Notes: generated by a model not told the origin, from the sequence alone. Shown: positions 1 through 8,025, counted from the stretch's first letter. The stretch: 35,398 bases of DNA from Candidatus Gastranaerophilales bacterium (GCA_944323265.1 CALURX010000019.1:1-35398); one strand, 5' to 3'. Numbers and translations are program-made.

Positions 1-3
1 AAA

Positions 4-75
4 CTCCCCAGGTTGGACTCGAACCAACAACCTACCGGTTAACAGCCGGTTGCTCCGCCATTGAGCTACTGAGGA
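4..75 (-). tRNA. tRNA-Asn (anticodon GTT)
   Basis: Read on the minus strand, the acceptor stem TCCTCAG pairs with CTGGGGA (one G-U pair) and is followed by discriminator G. The D-arm region, the anticodon loop CTGTTAA with anticodon GTT, and the T arm GGTTCGAGTCC are all in place over 72 nt. The CCA end is not encoded; TTT follows the discriminator, so CCA must be added after transcription. Parts of this tRNA recur just upstream of it (101-175). Confidence 0.96.
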
Positions 76-100
76 ATGTTTTGCTTATTCAATTGTCTTA

Positions 101-175
101 TCCTCAATGCCGGAGCAACTGCTCCGATATTTTTAACTCCGCTCTGCTTTCGCGTCGCTTGGGAACTACTGAGGA
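101..175 (-). repeat. tRNA-Asn-derived fragments upstream of the tRNA
   Basis: CTACTGAGGA at 166-175 is an exact copy, 100 bp away, of the tRNA 5' end at 66-75. Positions 103-119 match the tRNA D-arm region (49-65) at 16 of 17 bases but on the opposite strand. Read on the minus strand, the 75-nt block starts TCCTCA and ends TGAGGA, and contains a 7-bp hairpin (CGGAGCA/TGCTCCG at 111-126). It has no plausible anticodon or T arm, so it is not called a tRNA. Confidence 0.55.
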
Positions 176-241
176 TTATCTCCTTTTATATACTACCAAA
201 TAAATTTTTTTTGTAAAGAGGTCAATTTCTTTTTACATTTA

Positions 242-250
242 TGATAACAT
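242..250 (+). promoter_or_regulatory. Possible extended -10 promoter of mrnC
   Basis: TGA TAACAT forms a TGn-type extended -10 box that ends 7 nt before the mrnC ATG. No Shine-Dalgarno sequence is visible in front of that ATG. If this box is used the mRNA would be leaderless or nearly so. The hexamer matches consensus at only 4 of 6 positions, so this is weaker than the other leaderless candidates. Confidence 0.35.
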
Positions 251-257
251 ATTAGCC

Positions 258-629
258 ATGCAGGAAGAATTATTTAATCTCAGAAATTATGCGCATATCG
301 GCGATGCTGTATGGGAACTTTTTGTCCGAGAATATACGGTATTTGAGACTTCAAATACGAAGTTGCTGCATAAAATTACCACAGATAGGGTTAATGCCGT
401 TTTTCAAAAAGACATGCTCAATCAAATTATGCCGGAACTTACGGAAGATGAGCTTGAACTCGTCAGAAGAGCGAGAAACCTGCCGATTCCGATTGCCAGA
501 AGAACTATACAAAAAGACTACAGGATGGCTACGGCCTTTGAAGTTTTGGTGGGGTATTGGTATCTGCAGGATAAGGAAAGGCTGGAATACTTTTATAATA
601 AATTTAAGACAATGGACGATTTTAATTGA
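258..629 (+). CDS. mrnC: Mini-ribonuclease III
   Basis: This 123-residue protein has the RNase III catalytic fold without a double-stranded-RNA-binding domain, as in Mini-III. Visible family features are HIGDAVWE near residues 13-20, the basic stretch VRRARNLP around 69-76, and ATAFEVLVGYWYL around 91-103, where the acidic residues serve as metal ligands. In Bacillus, Mini-III trims 23S rRNA precursors; the same role is inferred here. It is a monocistronic gene whose end overlaps the convergent TPR gene by 8 bp. The ATG has no Shine-Dalgarno sequence. Confidence 0.9.
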   Translation: MQEELFNLRNYAHIGDAVWELFVREYTVFETSNTKLLHKITTDRVNAVFQKDMLNQIMPELTEDELELVRRARNLPIPIARRTIQKDYRMATAFEVLVGYWYLQDKERLEYFYNKFKTMDDFN

Positions 630-1659
630 TTTGCAGCTCCTCATCTATGCGGGCTTTGTAGTCCTTGACTATAGGGTTGTCAGGCTGCTCTGATTCAAGC
701 TTGGTAAGCTCTTTTTTTGCAAGTGCAAGATACCCTGTATCGTATAAAATAACTGCTTTTAAGAGCCGTGCTTCAAAAAAGTTGCCTTTAAGTTCTTCAA
801 GAGCTTTTTTGTAGTGCTTTTCTGAATAATATAAATTTGCCAGAGCAAAATGATAGTTCTTGTTATCCGGATTCAGTGACAGGGCTAAATTATAATTTTT
901 CTTTGCAAGCTGCAAGTCTCCTTGTTTAAAATATATGTTTGCAAGATTATAGTATGATTTATCCACCGTTCGATCGGCTTTTATTGCAAGTTTGAAATAC
1001 TCTATAGCTGTTTTGTAATTTTCTATAAAGCCTTCAACTTCTCCCATAAAGTTTAATAAATCTGGGTTTGTCTCATCAAGTTTAAATTTAGGTAATAGAG
1101 AGATACATTCTTCTTTTTTATTCTGAGCTATGCATACTTTCCCAAGAAGCAATAAGGCTTCCTGATTATTGTCGTCTAAGTCCAGTGCTTTTTTTAGCAT
1201 TTCCTCGGCTTGGTTAAAGTGTTTTTGGTAATAATATGCTTTTGCTAGTTCAAGGTAGACTTTTTCACTATATGTTTCGACATTGTATTCAAAAATTTCA
1301 TTAAACTTTCCCTGCTGGTTGAGAAGCTTGAATATTGTTGCCAAATCATCCGGATTTCGGGTTATACAATATATATTTTTTGCCGTTTGTTCAGCTTCTT
1401 CAAGAGCATTCTTATCTATAAAAATTTTTTCAAGAAGTTTAAGGCTTGGAATATGTACAGGCTCTTTATCAAGAATTTGTTCTATATAATTGAGTGATTT
1501 TTCTTCATTGCCCATGCGATAATATACATCGGCAATTTCCAATAACAATTCGGAACTTGTATTGTCAAGTTCAAGAGCCTTGTAAAAAACTTCTATTGCA
1601 TGTTTTAAATGCCCTTTCTCTTTTAAGGCAAAGCCTTCTTGTAATAAATTTTTAATCAT
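622..1659 (-). CDS. Tetratricopeptide-repeat protein
   Basis: The 345-residue protein is built almost wholly of about eight to nine degenerate TPR units. Clear examples are AIEVFYKALELDN near residue 21, AEEMLKKALDLDDNNQEALLLLGKV near 150, and AIEYFKLAIKADRTVDKSYYNLANIYFKQGD near 218. There is no signal peptide, so it is probably a cytosolic protein-interaction scaffold. Its start overlaps the end of the FtsB/DivIC-like gene by 8 bp, which indicates translational coupling and perhaps a link to the envelope or division; the binding partner cannot be read from the sequence. Confidence 0.85.
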   Translation of the reverse strand: MIKNLLQEGFALKEKGHLKHAIEVFYKALELDNTSSELLLEIADVYYRMGNEEKSLNYIEQILDKEPVHIPSLKLLEKIFIDKNALEEAEQTAKNIYCITRNPDDLATIFKLLNQQGKFNEIFEYNVETYSEKVYLELAKAYYYQKHFNQAEEMLKKALDLDDNNQEALLLLGKVCIAQNKKEECISLLPKFKLDETNPDLLNFMGEVEGFIENYKTAIEYFKLAIKADRTVDKSYYNLANIYFKQGDLQLAKKNYNLALSLNPDNKNYHFALANLYYSEKHYKKALEELKGNFFEARLLKAVILYDTGYLALAKKELTKLESEQPDNPIVKDYKARIDEELQIN

Positions 1660-2080
1660 GTTTTCTAAATCCGATTAGTTTATTATTTTTAGTTTCTTTC
1701 TCCTCTTCTTTGGGAGTATTGATAATAACCAGAACTTCATCTTCACTGGACATTTTCAAATTATTTCTTGCTATAGCCTCTAACCCTGCGACATTAGAGA
1801 AATTTTTTATATTATCTTGAAGTTGTTCATTTAAAGCTTTAGCGGCATCTCTTGTTTTTGTAATCTGAACTATTTTGGCTTTGTAGGATATTATCTTTGA
1901 GATATTTAATACAGCGCTGATTGTTATTTGTACAAGACAAAGCAATAGAATGATTGTTAAAAAAGAATAATAAAAACCGCTGGATACGGAGGACGATTTT
2001 GTACTGCGCCTATCTTGCGGCTGCCCATTTTTATTAATAACCCTTTTGGGTCTTTTTTGCTCTTTTGGTTTGTATCGCAT
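1652..2080 (-). CDS. FtsB/DivIC-like septum-formation initiator
   Basis: This 142-residue bitopic membrane protein has a basic, Ser/Arg-rich cytoplasmic N-terminus (about residues 1-35) and one membrane helix (about 38-60, FLTIILLLCLVQITISAVL). A short coiled coil (about 70-95) follows, with the family signature LEAIARNNLKMSSEDEVLVI near 101-120. Such proteins bind FtsL and FtsQ and activate septal wall synthesis. It lies 19 nt after the exported-protein gene and overlaps the TPR gene. The N-terminal extension is longer than in E. coli FtsB and closer to Gram-positive DivIC. Confidence 0.8.
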   Translation of the reverse strand: MRYKPKEQKRPKRVINKNGQPQDRRSTKSSSVSSGFYYSFLTIILLLCLVQITISAVLNISKIISYKAKIVQITKTRDAAKALNEQLQDNIKNFSNVAGLEAIARNNLKMSSEDEVLVIINTPKEEEKETKNNKLIGFRKHD

Positions 2081-2099
2081 GGTTTTTAATGATGATTTA

Positions 2100-2816
2100 T
2101 TACAGCTTAAATCCGGTAGTAAAGTTTACTGCGGAACTTTGTGTTCCGTTTGCATAATAAGATTGTGCAAGTCCTAATTCAAATTTCAAAGATTCCGCAT
2201 ATTTTTTTAATGCCGGATTGTATACAAGAATAATTTCATTTTTGTTTTTTGGCGCATTAACATAATTCGTGAAAGAATCTTTCAGCGTCAGTTTATCAGT
2301 TATATGCCACTCAGGAGTGATTCTTACTGTTCCATATTGAGAGCCGATATCTTGTGTGGCAGATTGTTTAAAGGTTGTGTCCAGAGAGAAATATTTCGGA
2401 GAGTCATATCTTACAAAAACTCCAGTAGAGGATTCCATTTGAGAGAGGGACAGTTCTTCTCCCCACAATGTTCCATAAGTTATTCCTCTGAACTGTTCAG
2501 AAATACTTCCACTCAAAGGCAATATGTCTTTAAGATTATTTCTGGTTATTGCCGCCCTTGCAAGGGCACTCCTGGGCGTGTTTGTGTTTGTTTTGATGTC
2601 CAGAATTTTGACCGGCAGAGTCAGAGTTCGCTGAGGAATATTAACCTGTGGTTTTTCTATGTTTTCGTCAAGATAGATTGTTTCAACAGGATTATCGTCA
2701 TATTCAATCTGACCGTTCAATTTATACGTTTCTTTTACCTGTACTTCATTCTCGTCAGCAAGTACAGGAGCAAGGTTTAGACCGATTAATATTAGTATAA
2801 AAAATAATCTGAACAT
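2100..2816 (-). CDS. Exported protein with beta-rich C-terminal half
   Basis: Not recognised. The 238 residues start with a signal peptide (MFRLFFILILIGLNLAPVLA, probable cleavage after ALA). An acidic linker follows, then a C-terminal half of alternating polar and hydrophobic strands (for example YGTVRITPEWHI and SLKFELGLAQSYY) ending TTGFKL. This resembles the strands of an outer-membrane beta-barrel or an outer-membrane-associated protein, though there are too few strands for confidence. It is the first gene of the minus-strand set with the FtsB-like and TPR genes. The ATG has no ribosome binding site and follows a -10 box by 6 nt. Confidence 0.7.
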   Translation of the reverse strand: MFRLFFILILIGLNLAPVLADENEVQVKETYKLNGQIEYDDNPVETIYLDENIEKPQVNIPQRTLTLPVKILDIKTNTNTPRSALARAAITRNNLKDILPLSGSISEQFRGITYGTLWGEELSLSQMESSTGVFVRYDSPKYFSLDTTFKQSATQDIGSQYGTVRITPEWHITDKLTLKDSFTNYVNAPKNKNEIILVYNPALKKYAESLKFELGLAQSYYANGTQSSAVNFTTGFKL

Positions 2817-2822
2817 AAGTAC

Positions 2823-2851
2823 ATTTTAGATTAAATAAACAAAGATTTCAA
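2823..2851 (-). promoter_or_regulatory. Promoter predicting a leaderless mRNA for the exported protein
   Basis: On the minus strand: -35 TTGAAA, a 17-nt spacer, -10 TAAAAT, then GTACTT and the ATG. Transcription would start at or next to the A of the start codon, leaving no room for a Shine-Dalgarno sequence. Confidence 0.7.
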
Positions 2852-2939
2852 TTGATATTTATCAAATTTCTTATCCAGGAGGGGAATGTAATATTTCTGC
2901 AGGTTAATTATAAATATTTTGTAACATAGGGGGATAATT

Positions 2940-3380
2940 ATGAAGAATTCAAAAAAAAGTTTTGTTGTATTATTTCTTGGCTTTTTTCTTGCAGCTGGTT
3001 ATGCTCACGCAGCAGATTCGATTGCTGTTGTGGACTTACAAAAAATAGTAAGCAGCTCTTCTCAGGTGAAGCAATTAAAGCAGGAGCATGAAAAGAAGAT
3101 GGATGAGTTGAACAAAATAATTGTGAATGCAAGAGGTGCGATTTCTAATGAAACGGACAGCGCTAAGATTTTGCAGCTTGAGGAAAAGTATACAAAGGAA
3201 TTTAATGCAAAAAAATCGGCGCTTGAAAAAGAGTATAATACTCGTTTGAGTGCAATAGAAAAGACAATTCAGGACGAGATTGCCAAAAAGGCGCAAAAAG
3301 ATAAGTATGATTATGTTTTTGCAAAAAGCGTTGTTTTGTATGGAGGAAAAGATATTACAAATGAAATTAATGTAAAATAG
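2940..3380 (+). CDS. OmpH/Skp-family periplasmic chaperone
   Basis: The 146 residues comprise a signal peptide (about 1-24, ending AGYAHA), the OmpH opening SIAVVDLQKIV, a long charged coiled-coil hairpin (about 45-115), and a closing strand VVLYGGKDITNEI, which is typical of the family's C-terminus. Skp-like trimers hold unfolded outer-membrane proteins in the periplasm. This gene is therefore good evidence for a diderm envelope. A strong ribosome binding site (AGGGGG) lies 6 nt before the ATG. The protein is slightly shorter than E. coli Skp (161 residues). Confidence 0.88.
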   Translation: MKNSKKSFVVLFLGFFLAAGYAHAADSIAVVDLQKIVSSSSQVKQLKQEHEKKMDELNKIIVNARGAISNETDSAKILQLEEKYTKEFNAKKSALEKEYNTRLSAIEKTIQDEIAKKAQKDKYDYVFAKSVVLYGGKDITNEINVK

Positions 3381-3425
3381 TTTATTATTATAAAAAACTA
3401 AAATATACTCTTTTAGGTAAATTTA

Positions 3426-3434
3426 TGCTATAAT
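3426..3434 (+). promoter_or_regulatory. Extended -10 promoter
   Basis: TGC TATAAT is a perfect extended -10 box, 33 nt before the ATG at 3468. The leader contains an AAGGAG ribosome binding site. No good -35 hexamer is visible at the normal distance. Confidence 0.65.
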
Positions 3435-3467
3435 GTAGACATAATTTAATCTAAGGAGACATCTATT

Positions 3468-3950
3468 ATGAGAAAAAAATTACTTCTTTCTTTAGCGCTT
3501 ATGTTTTCAGCCTTAACAATTCAGGCTATGGCAAACACAACAATATACACTGATGAAATCGGAAGACTGCATTTTTTAGGCAAAGATCCGGGCAGCAGAA
3601 CAATGCAGGAAATTCAGAATTTTAATAATCCGGAACAAAAAGATTTAACAAATATCATATACAAAAATGAACAGGAAAATCCTGAAACTAAGGTAAATAC
3701 AACAACACCTGCAGAAAATGCAGAAGTTGCACCGGCAGTAGATAATGCTTCTGTGAAAGAAAATCCGGAACAGCCTGTAAAAAAAGGAAAAGAAAATAAA
3801 ACAAAAGGTTCTTTTACCTTCAATAAGGGTGCAATGGATGCTTCAGATCCTTATTCTTTTGGAGAAACTAACCTTGCTCCTGCAGAAACGACAAAACCTG
3901 CAAAGAAAGACAGCGGTAAAGTTTTTAAATCTCTGGAAAGGGATTATTAA
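3468..3950 (+). CDS. Small exported protein, low-complexity acidic/lysine-rich
   Basis: Not recognised. The 160-residue protein has a clear signal peptide (MRKKLLLSLALMFSALTIQAMA) followed by a short ordered segment (TTIYTDEIGRLHFLGKDPGS, residues about 24-43). The rest is a disordered Pro/Glu/Lys/Asn-rich tail with no cysteines and no membrane segment. It has its own promoter and a strong terminator directly after the stop, so it is expressed alone. An envelope or periplasmic role is likely from the signal peptide; nothing more can be said. Confidence 0.75.
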   Translation: MRKKLLLSLALMFSALTIQAMANTTIYTDEIGRLHFLGKDPGSRTMQEIQNFNNPEQKDLTNIIYKNEQENPETKVNTTTPAENAEVAPAVDNASVKENPEQPVKKGKENKTKGSFTFNKGAMDASDPYSFGETNLAPAETTKPAKKDSGKVFKSLERDY

Positions 3951-3972
3951 TAAACAATGTTTAATACAACAA

Positions 3973-3999
3973 AAAGAGGCGATATATCGCCTCTTTTTT
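3973..3999 (+). terminator. Rho-independent terminator
   Basis: The palindrome AAAGAGGCGATATATCGCCTCTTT (AAAGAGGC paired with GCCTCTTT) runs into a T-tract. It lies 22 nt after the stop of the exported protein and insulates the flagellar operon that follows. Confidence 0.9.
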
Positions 4000-4052
4000 G
4001 TTTTTAAATAATTCAACCAAATAAACGATGGTAGTCATGCCGTCATGATGTA

Positions 4053-4089
4053 AAGTATAAGAGGTACTAAGTGTACCTTGCGTATACTT
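4053..4089 (+). promoter_or_regulatory. Leader hairpin in front of fliJ
   Basis: AAGTATA (4053-4059) pairs with TATACTT (4083-4089) and encloses AGGTAC/GTACCT (4062-4067 and 4073-4078) with loop TAAGT; an internal loop separates the two stems. The structure ends 9 nt before the fliJ ribosome binding site GAGG (4099-4102). It may influence hook-operon expression, or be a DNA operator. Confidence 0.5.
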
Positions 4090-4110
4090 GGTGGAGACGA
4101 GGTAGGTAAA

Positions 4111-4554
4111 TTGAAAAAATTCAGGTTTCGCCTGCAAGTTGTGCTTGATATGCGCGAAAAAGAGCTTGAACAGAGACAAATGGAAATGGCAAAAATTGTC
4201 GCTGCATTAAACTCTCAACAGGCGAAGCTTCAGGAAATTTTCGAGGCGCAAGACTTAAATACAAGAGAGCTGGAAGCTTTGTATAACTCCGGAGAGCTCG
4301 ATATAGTTCAGATAGAAGGTCATAAGGCTTTTGGAATACGACTCGTGGGTGATGCAAGAAATCAGCAGAGAATAATTGACAATACCAAGTCTATTTTAAA
4401 AAGGAAACAGGAAGAAGTTCTGGAAGCACATAAAAAAGTGGAAACGCTTAAAAAGTTGAAAGAAAAACAGGAAAAACAATTTTATAAAGAATTCTATTTA
4501 GCAGAAATAAAAGAAGTCGACGACATTACATCAGCAAGGTTCAATATAGGATAA
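4111..4554 (+). CDS. fliJ: Flagellar export protein FliJ
   Basis: The TTG start at 4111 gives 147 residues beginning MKKFRFRLQVVLDMREKELEQ, the typical FliJ N-terminus. GAGG lies 8 nt upstream. An upstream in-frame TTG at 4078 falls inside the leader hairpin and is rejected. The protein is almost entirely a charged antiparallel coiled coil, as in FliJ, which sits at the FliI ATPase gate and escorts export chaperones. The call rests on this fold, the size and the neighbours (fliK, flgD, flgE); FliJ sequences are poorly conserved. Confidence 0.82.
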   Translation: MKKFRFRLQVVLDMREKELEQRQMEMAKIVAALNSQQAKLQEIFEAQDLNTRELEALYNSGELDIVQIEGHKAFGIRLVGDARNQQRIIDNTKSILKRKQEEVLEAHKKVETLKKLKEKQEKQFYKEFYLAEIKEVDDITSARFNIG

Positions 4555-4556
4555 AA

Positions 4557-5888
4557 ATGGCACAAGCAGTATTAAATAACTTAAACAATATGAATATCAC
4601 AAATAATTATACCTCGTCAGAGCAAACGGTCGGGAAAGGAGTTGACAGCTCTTCCAAGACCGATTTTGAAAAGTTATTTGAAAAACAGACTGCAGCACAA
4701 ACAGCGTCTTCTGATAAAAAAATTCAGAATAATGAAACAGCAAAAGACTCCGGCTGCACACTGGGTGATTTAAAGTCCTCTGTTAAAATTGAAAATACTC
4801 AAGATACACAGGAAGCTGAAACAGCTGTGATTGATGAAGAAATTGCTTTAACAGAAGAAGTTGAAGCTGCAATTGAAGGTATTGATGCCGCAGATGAAGA
4901 TGCTGAAATTATTGAAAATCCGGATGACGAACAGACGGATGAGTCTACAGAAACAGACTCATCAGAAGGAGAAGAAGAGAATATGGAGGTAAAGGATAAT
5001 ATATCCGTAACTCTGCCTTATGGTTCTGAAATACCCAAACTATCACAGCCAATAGAACAGAAACAAGATGTTGAGGATTCAGATACTGCCACTGATGAAG
5101 AGCAGGCAGATGATTTAAAAGTTACACTGAACGGCAAGGACTTGGATAGTGCGCTTGAAAGTTTATCTCAGGAACTCCCTGCAGAGGAGACAGTACAGGC
5201 GCCAAAAACAGAGAATAGCGAGGAGGACGCTAAAACTCTTGAGGATATTGTTGACGAAGACATGCTTGAAGAGCTTAATGTAGAATCTGTTGAAACAGAA
5301 ACGAGCAGTGATGAAGGAGCCTCATCCGATTTGATGCAAAACCAAACTCCCGAAGAATATGGAGTTAAGGCTATGCTTCAAATCGATGCGGGTTACACAA
5401 CAGATACCGGAGCTGATACATCAAATCAGGTTAATAATGTACAGACCGCGACAAAAGCTCCTTCAACACCGGACGTAAACCCGAGTAAAATTCTTGACCA
5501 GATTTCAAAGCAGCTTGAAGGACTTTACAACAGCTCGAAAGTAAATATTGTTTTAAACCCCGAATCCCTGGGCAAAATAACAATACAACTGCTTAATACG
5601 GAAGACGGCCTGTCAGCACAGTTTATTGCAACAACCCAAGACGCTAAGAATCTTTTAATGAAAGGTGTTGATGGCCTAAAAGATACTCTTATGGCACATG
5701 GGGTTAATGTTGATAATGTAACGGTAAAAATGAATGATACTCAGGAAAGCGAGTATAATCCGGACTGGACAGAGCAGGAAGGCTCAAGAGGCGGGAACAA
5801 AGAACAAAATCCGCAAAGAGAAAAACAGGACAACGAACAATTTGAGCGTATGATGTCATTTGTTCAAGGTGAAAATGGTGAAGTATAA
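4557..5888 (+). CDS. fliK: Flagellar hook-length control protein FliK
   Basis: The 443 residues comprise a long, acidic, repeat-poor disordered ruler region (about 1-300, rich in E, D, T and Q) and a compact C-terminal hook-control domain (about 305-395, containing VNIVLNPESLGKITIQLL and LKDTLMAHGVNVDNVTVKM). The C-terminal domain contacts FlhB to switch export from hook to filament. The ATG is 2 nt after the fliJ stop, which points to coupling. The N-terminal region is unusually acidic, which is a feature of this lineage or of this protein. Confidence 0.9.
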   Translation: MAQAVLNNLNNMNITNNYTSSEQTVGKGVDSSSKTDFEKLFEKQTAAQTASSDKKIQNNETAKDSGCTLGDLKSSVKIENTQDTQEAETAVIDEEIALTEEVEAAIEGIDAADEDAEIIENPDDEQTDESTETDSSEGEEENMEVKDNISVTLPYGSEIPKLSQPIEQKQDVEDSDTATDEEQADDLKVTLNGKDLDSALESLSQELPAEETVQAPKTENSEEDAKTLEDIVDEDMLEELNVESVETETSSDEGASSDLMQNQTPEEYGVKAMLQIDAGYTTDTGADTSNQVNNVQTATKAPSTPDVNPSKILDQISKQLEGLYNSSKVNIVLNPESLGKITIQLLNTEDGLSAQFIATTQDAKNLLMKGVDGLKDTLMAHGVNVDNVTVKMNDTQESEYNPDWTEQEGSRGGNKEQNPQREKQDNEQFERMMSFVQGENGEV

Positions 5889-5903
5889 AATTGGGAGAAG
5901 GTT

Positions 5904-6443
5904 ATGAGTGTAATAGGAAGTGAAATTACTACAATGCAGAACCAGACTGCATACAATCAAACAAATAATAAGGATACAGACAAAACATCAGATACAAGTG
6001 ATCCGAATATGTTTTTGACTCTGATGCTGCAACAGCTTCAGAATCAGGATCCAACTCAGCCTACAGATAATACAGAATGGCTGGCGCAGCTTGCGCAATA
6101 CTCGTCATTGGAGCAAATGACTCAGGTTAACAGCAACCTGCAAGACTGTATGACCTATATGGCTGCTATGTATTCTGATATGGCAACAAATGCAGAGATT
6201 ACACAAACCCTTTCTATGATAGGAAAAGACGTAACACTTTCTATTCCGGATCCTGAAAACGAAGAAGAAACAATAGAAATAACAGGGACTGTAACAGAAG
6301 CAAGCTTTGAAGACGGTTCAGGAAAAATCAAGGTAAACGGTGAATACTATTCAATAGCGAATATTATCTCAATTAGAGAACCCGGTGAGTCAGATAATAC
6401 AACAGCTGATACGACAGTAGAAGCAGAAAAATCTAAAGTATAA
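5904..6443 (+). CDS. flgD: Flagellar hook-capping protein FlgD
   Basis: The 179-residue protein carries the FlgD signature DPNMFLTLMLQQLQNQDPTQPTDNTEWLAQLAQYSSLEQM (about residues 34-73). A beta domain follows, with the IGKDVTLSIPDP and VNGEYYSIANIISI segments. FlgD caps the growing hook rod and is replaced by hook-associated proteins. It sits 15 nt after fliK with a GGGAGAAGG ribosome binding site. The C-terminal part lacks the Ig-like/tudor extension of larger FlgD proteins and ends in a short disordered tail. Confidence 0.92.
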   Translation: MSVIGSEITTMQNQTAYNQTNNKDTDKTSDTSDPNMFLTLMLQQLQNQDPTQPTDNTEWLAQLAQYSSLEQMTQVNSNLQDCMTYMAAMYSDMATNAEITQTLSMIGKDVTLSIPDPENEEETIEITGTVTEASFEDGSGKIKVNGEYYSIANIISIREPGESDNTTADTTVEAEKSKV

Positions 6444-6463
6444 TACCAGACAGGAGGAAATAA

Positions 6464-7813
6464 ATGTCACAAGCTCTACACACAGCAAGTACCGGTATAA
6501 ACGCCGGACAACAGCAGATTAATGTTATTGCAAATAACGTTGCAAACATTAATACAACAGCATTTAAAGCTGCAAATATGACTTTTGAAACGTTGTATTC
6601 AAATACACTTTCATACGGAAGCGCAGCAACAACGGATGGCGGCGGTACAAATCCGAAGCAAATAGGGTTAGGTGTGAAAATCGGCGGTATAACAAGGAAT
6701 TTTGATTCAGGAACTTTTGTTTCTACAGGAAGAGATCTGGACTTGATGATTTCAGGAAACGGTTTCTTCGTTGTTCAGGACTCGGACGGGACACAATACT
6801 TTACCCGCGACGGTATTTTTTCGACAGACTCAGACGGAAACCTTGTTACACAATCCGGGATGAAGGTTGTCGGAACAGACTCCTTGTATTCTAATTCAAG
6901 TTCTACTGAGACAGTTAGAGTTCCTACCAATCTGCGAGTCAATGTATTTAACTCTCCTGACTTGCAGAACAAAACACTAGATGAGTTGAATAATGCAAGT
7001 GTTAAAACGGGAAGCTTTACAGTAACGGTATTGGATCCTGATGGTACAACAGCCGGAGAAGTTACGATGACAATTGATGACACCTCTAAAACCGTAGGAG
7101 ATATGGTTGCAGACTTTAATGCTGCTATAGCTGACTGGAACCAGCAGCATAATCCGGACACATTGGATTTAAATGTAAGCATTTCAAACGGCTCGATTGT
7201 ATTTAATACCGGTTCAACATTATCTTTTTCCGGTGACAGTACAGGATTTTTGAAAGAAGCTGGAATCTCTAATACAAATTACACCTCTGAAGCGCTTAAC
7301 CAGAGTGTTACAGTAGAAGATATGTTAAGTTATTCCGGAGAAGGAGACATTTCTCTAACCGGCGTCACGGTTGATGAAAACGGAATCCTTGTTGCAAGTT
7401 ATGACGATGGTTCCAGGTTAACTATGCAGATTAATGAAAATGATGTTGCAGAGTGGAAATACGTAACTCCGGAAGGTGTAGAAATCGTTGGCGGAGATGT
7501 CAACACCGAAGGTTCTATTGCTGATACTACAAACTTTATTATTGAACTTGCAACAATGGTTAACCAGGAAGGTCTTGTTTCTATCAATAATAACCTGTGG
7601 GAATGGGGACCTGACGTAGGTGAAATCTATTATGGTATGGCAGGAGAAATGGCTTTTGGAGCAATAGAATCCGGAGGTTATGAAGGATCAAACGTTGATA
7701 TTGCAACAGAACTTTCTAATATGATTACAGCGCAGCGTATGATTCAGATGAACTCTCGAGTTTTCTCAACCGCAAGCAGCGTAATGGAAACTCTGGCTTA
7801 TCTGGGACAATAG
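6464..7813 (+). CDS. flgE: Flagellar hook protein FlgE
   Basis: The 449 residues begin with the rod/hook N-terminal helix MSQALHTASTGINAGQQQ, then NVIANNVANINTTAFKA. The flgE/F/G body includes SGNGFFVVQDSDGTQYFTRDG (about residues 98-118), followed by variable outer domains. The C-terminal coiled-coil segment (ATELSNMITAQRMIQMNSRVFSTASSVMETL) closes it. It polymerises into the extracellular hook. It is the last gene of the operon, with AGGAGG 8 nt before the ATG, and is followed by an imperfect AT-rich inverted repeat and a terminator. Confidence 0.94.
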   Translation: MSQALHTASTGINAGQQQINVIANNVANINTTAFKAANMTFETLYSNTLSYGSAATTDGGGTNPKQIGLGVKIGGITRNFDSGTFVSTGRDLDLMISGNGFFVVQDSDGTQYFTRDGIFSTDSDGNLVTQSGMKVVGTDSLYSNSSSTETVRVPTNLRVNVFNSPDLQNKTLDELNNASVKTGSFTVTVLDPDGTTAGEVTMTIDDTSKTVGDMVADFNAAIADWNQQHNPDTLDLNVSISNGSIVFNTGSTLSFSGDSTGFLKEAGISNTNYTSEALNQSVTVEDMLSYSGEGDISLTGVTVDENGILVASYDDGSRLTMQINENDVAEWKYVTPEGVEIVGGDVNTEGSIADTTNFIIELATMVNQEGLVSINNNLWEWGPDVGEIYYGMAGEMAFGAIESGGYEGSNVDIATELSNMITAQRMIQMNSRVFSTASSVMETLAYLGQ

Positions 7814-7896
7814 AGTTTATGAGTTGAGTAGTTTAGGAGTTTAATAGAAATTTATTTTCTACCAAGCTTCTAAACCTCAAAACTTTTGAACACCTT

Positions 7897-7913
7897 AAAG
7901 GCATGCCTTTTTT
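7897..7913 (+). terminator. Terminator of the hook operon
   Basis: AAAGG CATG CCTTT runs into a T-tract, 84 nt after the flgE stop. An imperfect inverted repeat (about 7817-7842 against 7866-7890, built on CTTCTAAAC and CTCAAAACT) lies between the stop and this hairpin. The 5-bp stem is short, so termination may be partial. Confidence 0.6.
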
Positions 7914-7985
7914 CGAAAAATTTTTCAAAAAACGTGTCAAATTGTTAACAAAAACATGAAAACTTAACAAAACTTAATATTCTGG

Positions 7986-8025
7986 ACATGGTCGAAATCC
8001 ATGTGAATCATGGGTTTCGGCATGT
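7986..8025 (+). promoter_or_regulatory. Long RNA hairpin upstream of the yggS-sepF promoter
   Basis: GTCGAAATCCATG (7991-8003) pairs with CATGGGTTTCGGC (8009-8021) around loop TGAAT. After one bulged G, ACAT pairs with ATGT, for 17 bp in total. Two of the pairs are U-G as plus-strand RNA but would be A-C mismatches as minus-strand RNA, which favours a plus-strand transcript. It lies between the hook-operon terminator and the yggS promoter. Confidence 0.55.

Noticed and set aside
4078-4110. Upstream TTG start for fliJ adding 11 residues
   Set aside because: It lies inside the leader hairpin, lacks a ribosome binding site, and the FliJ-like N-terminus begins at the TTG at 4111.
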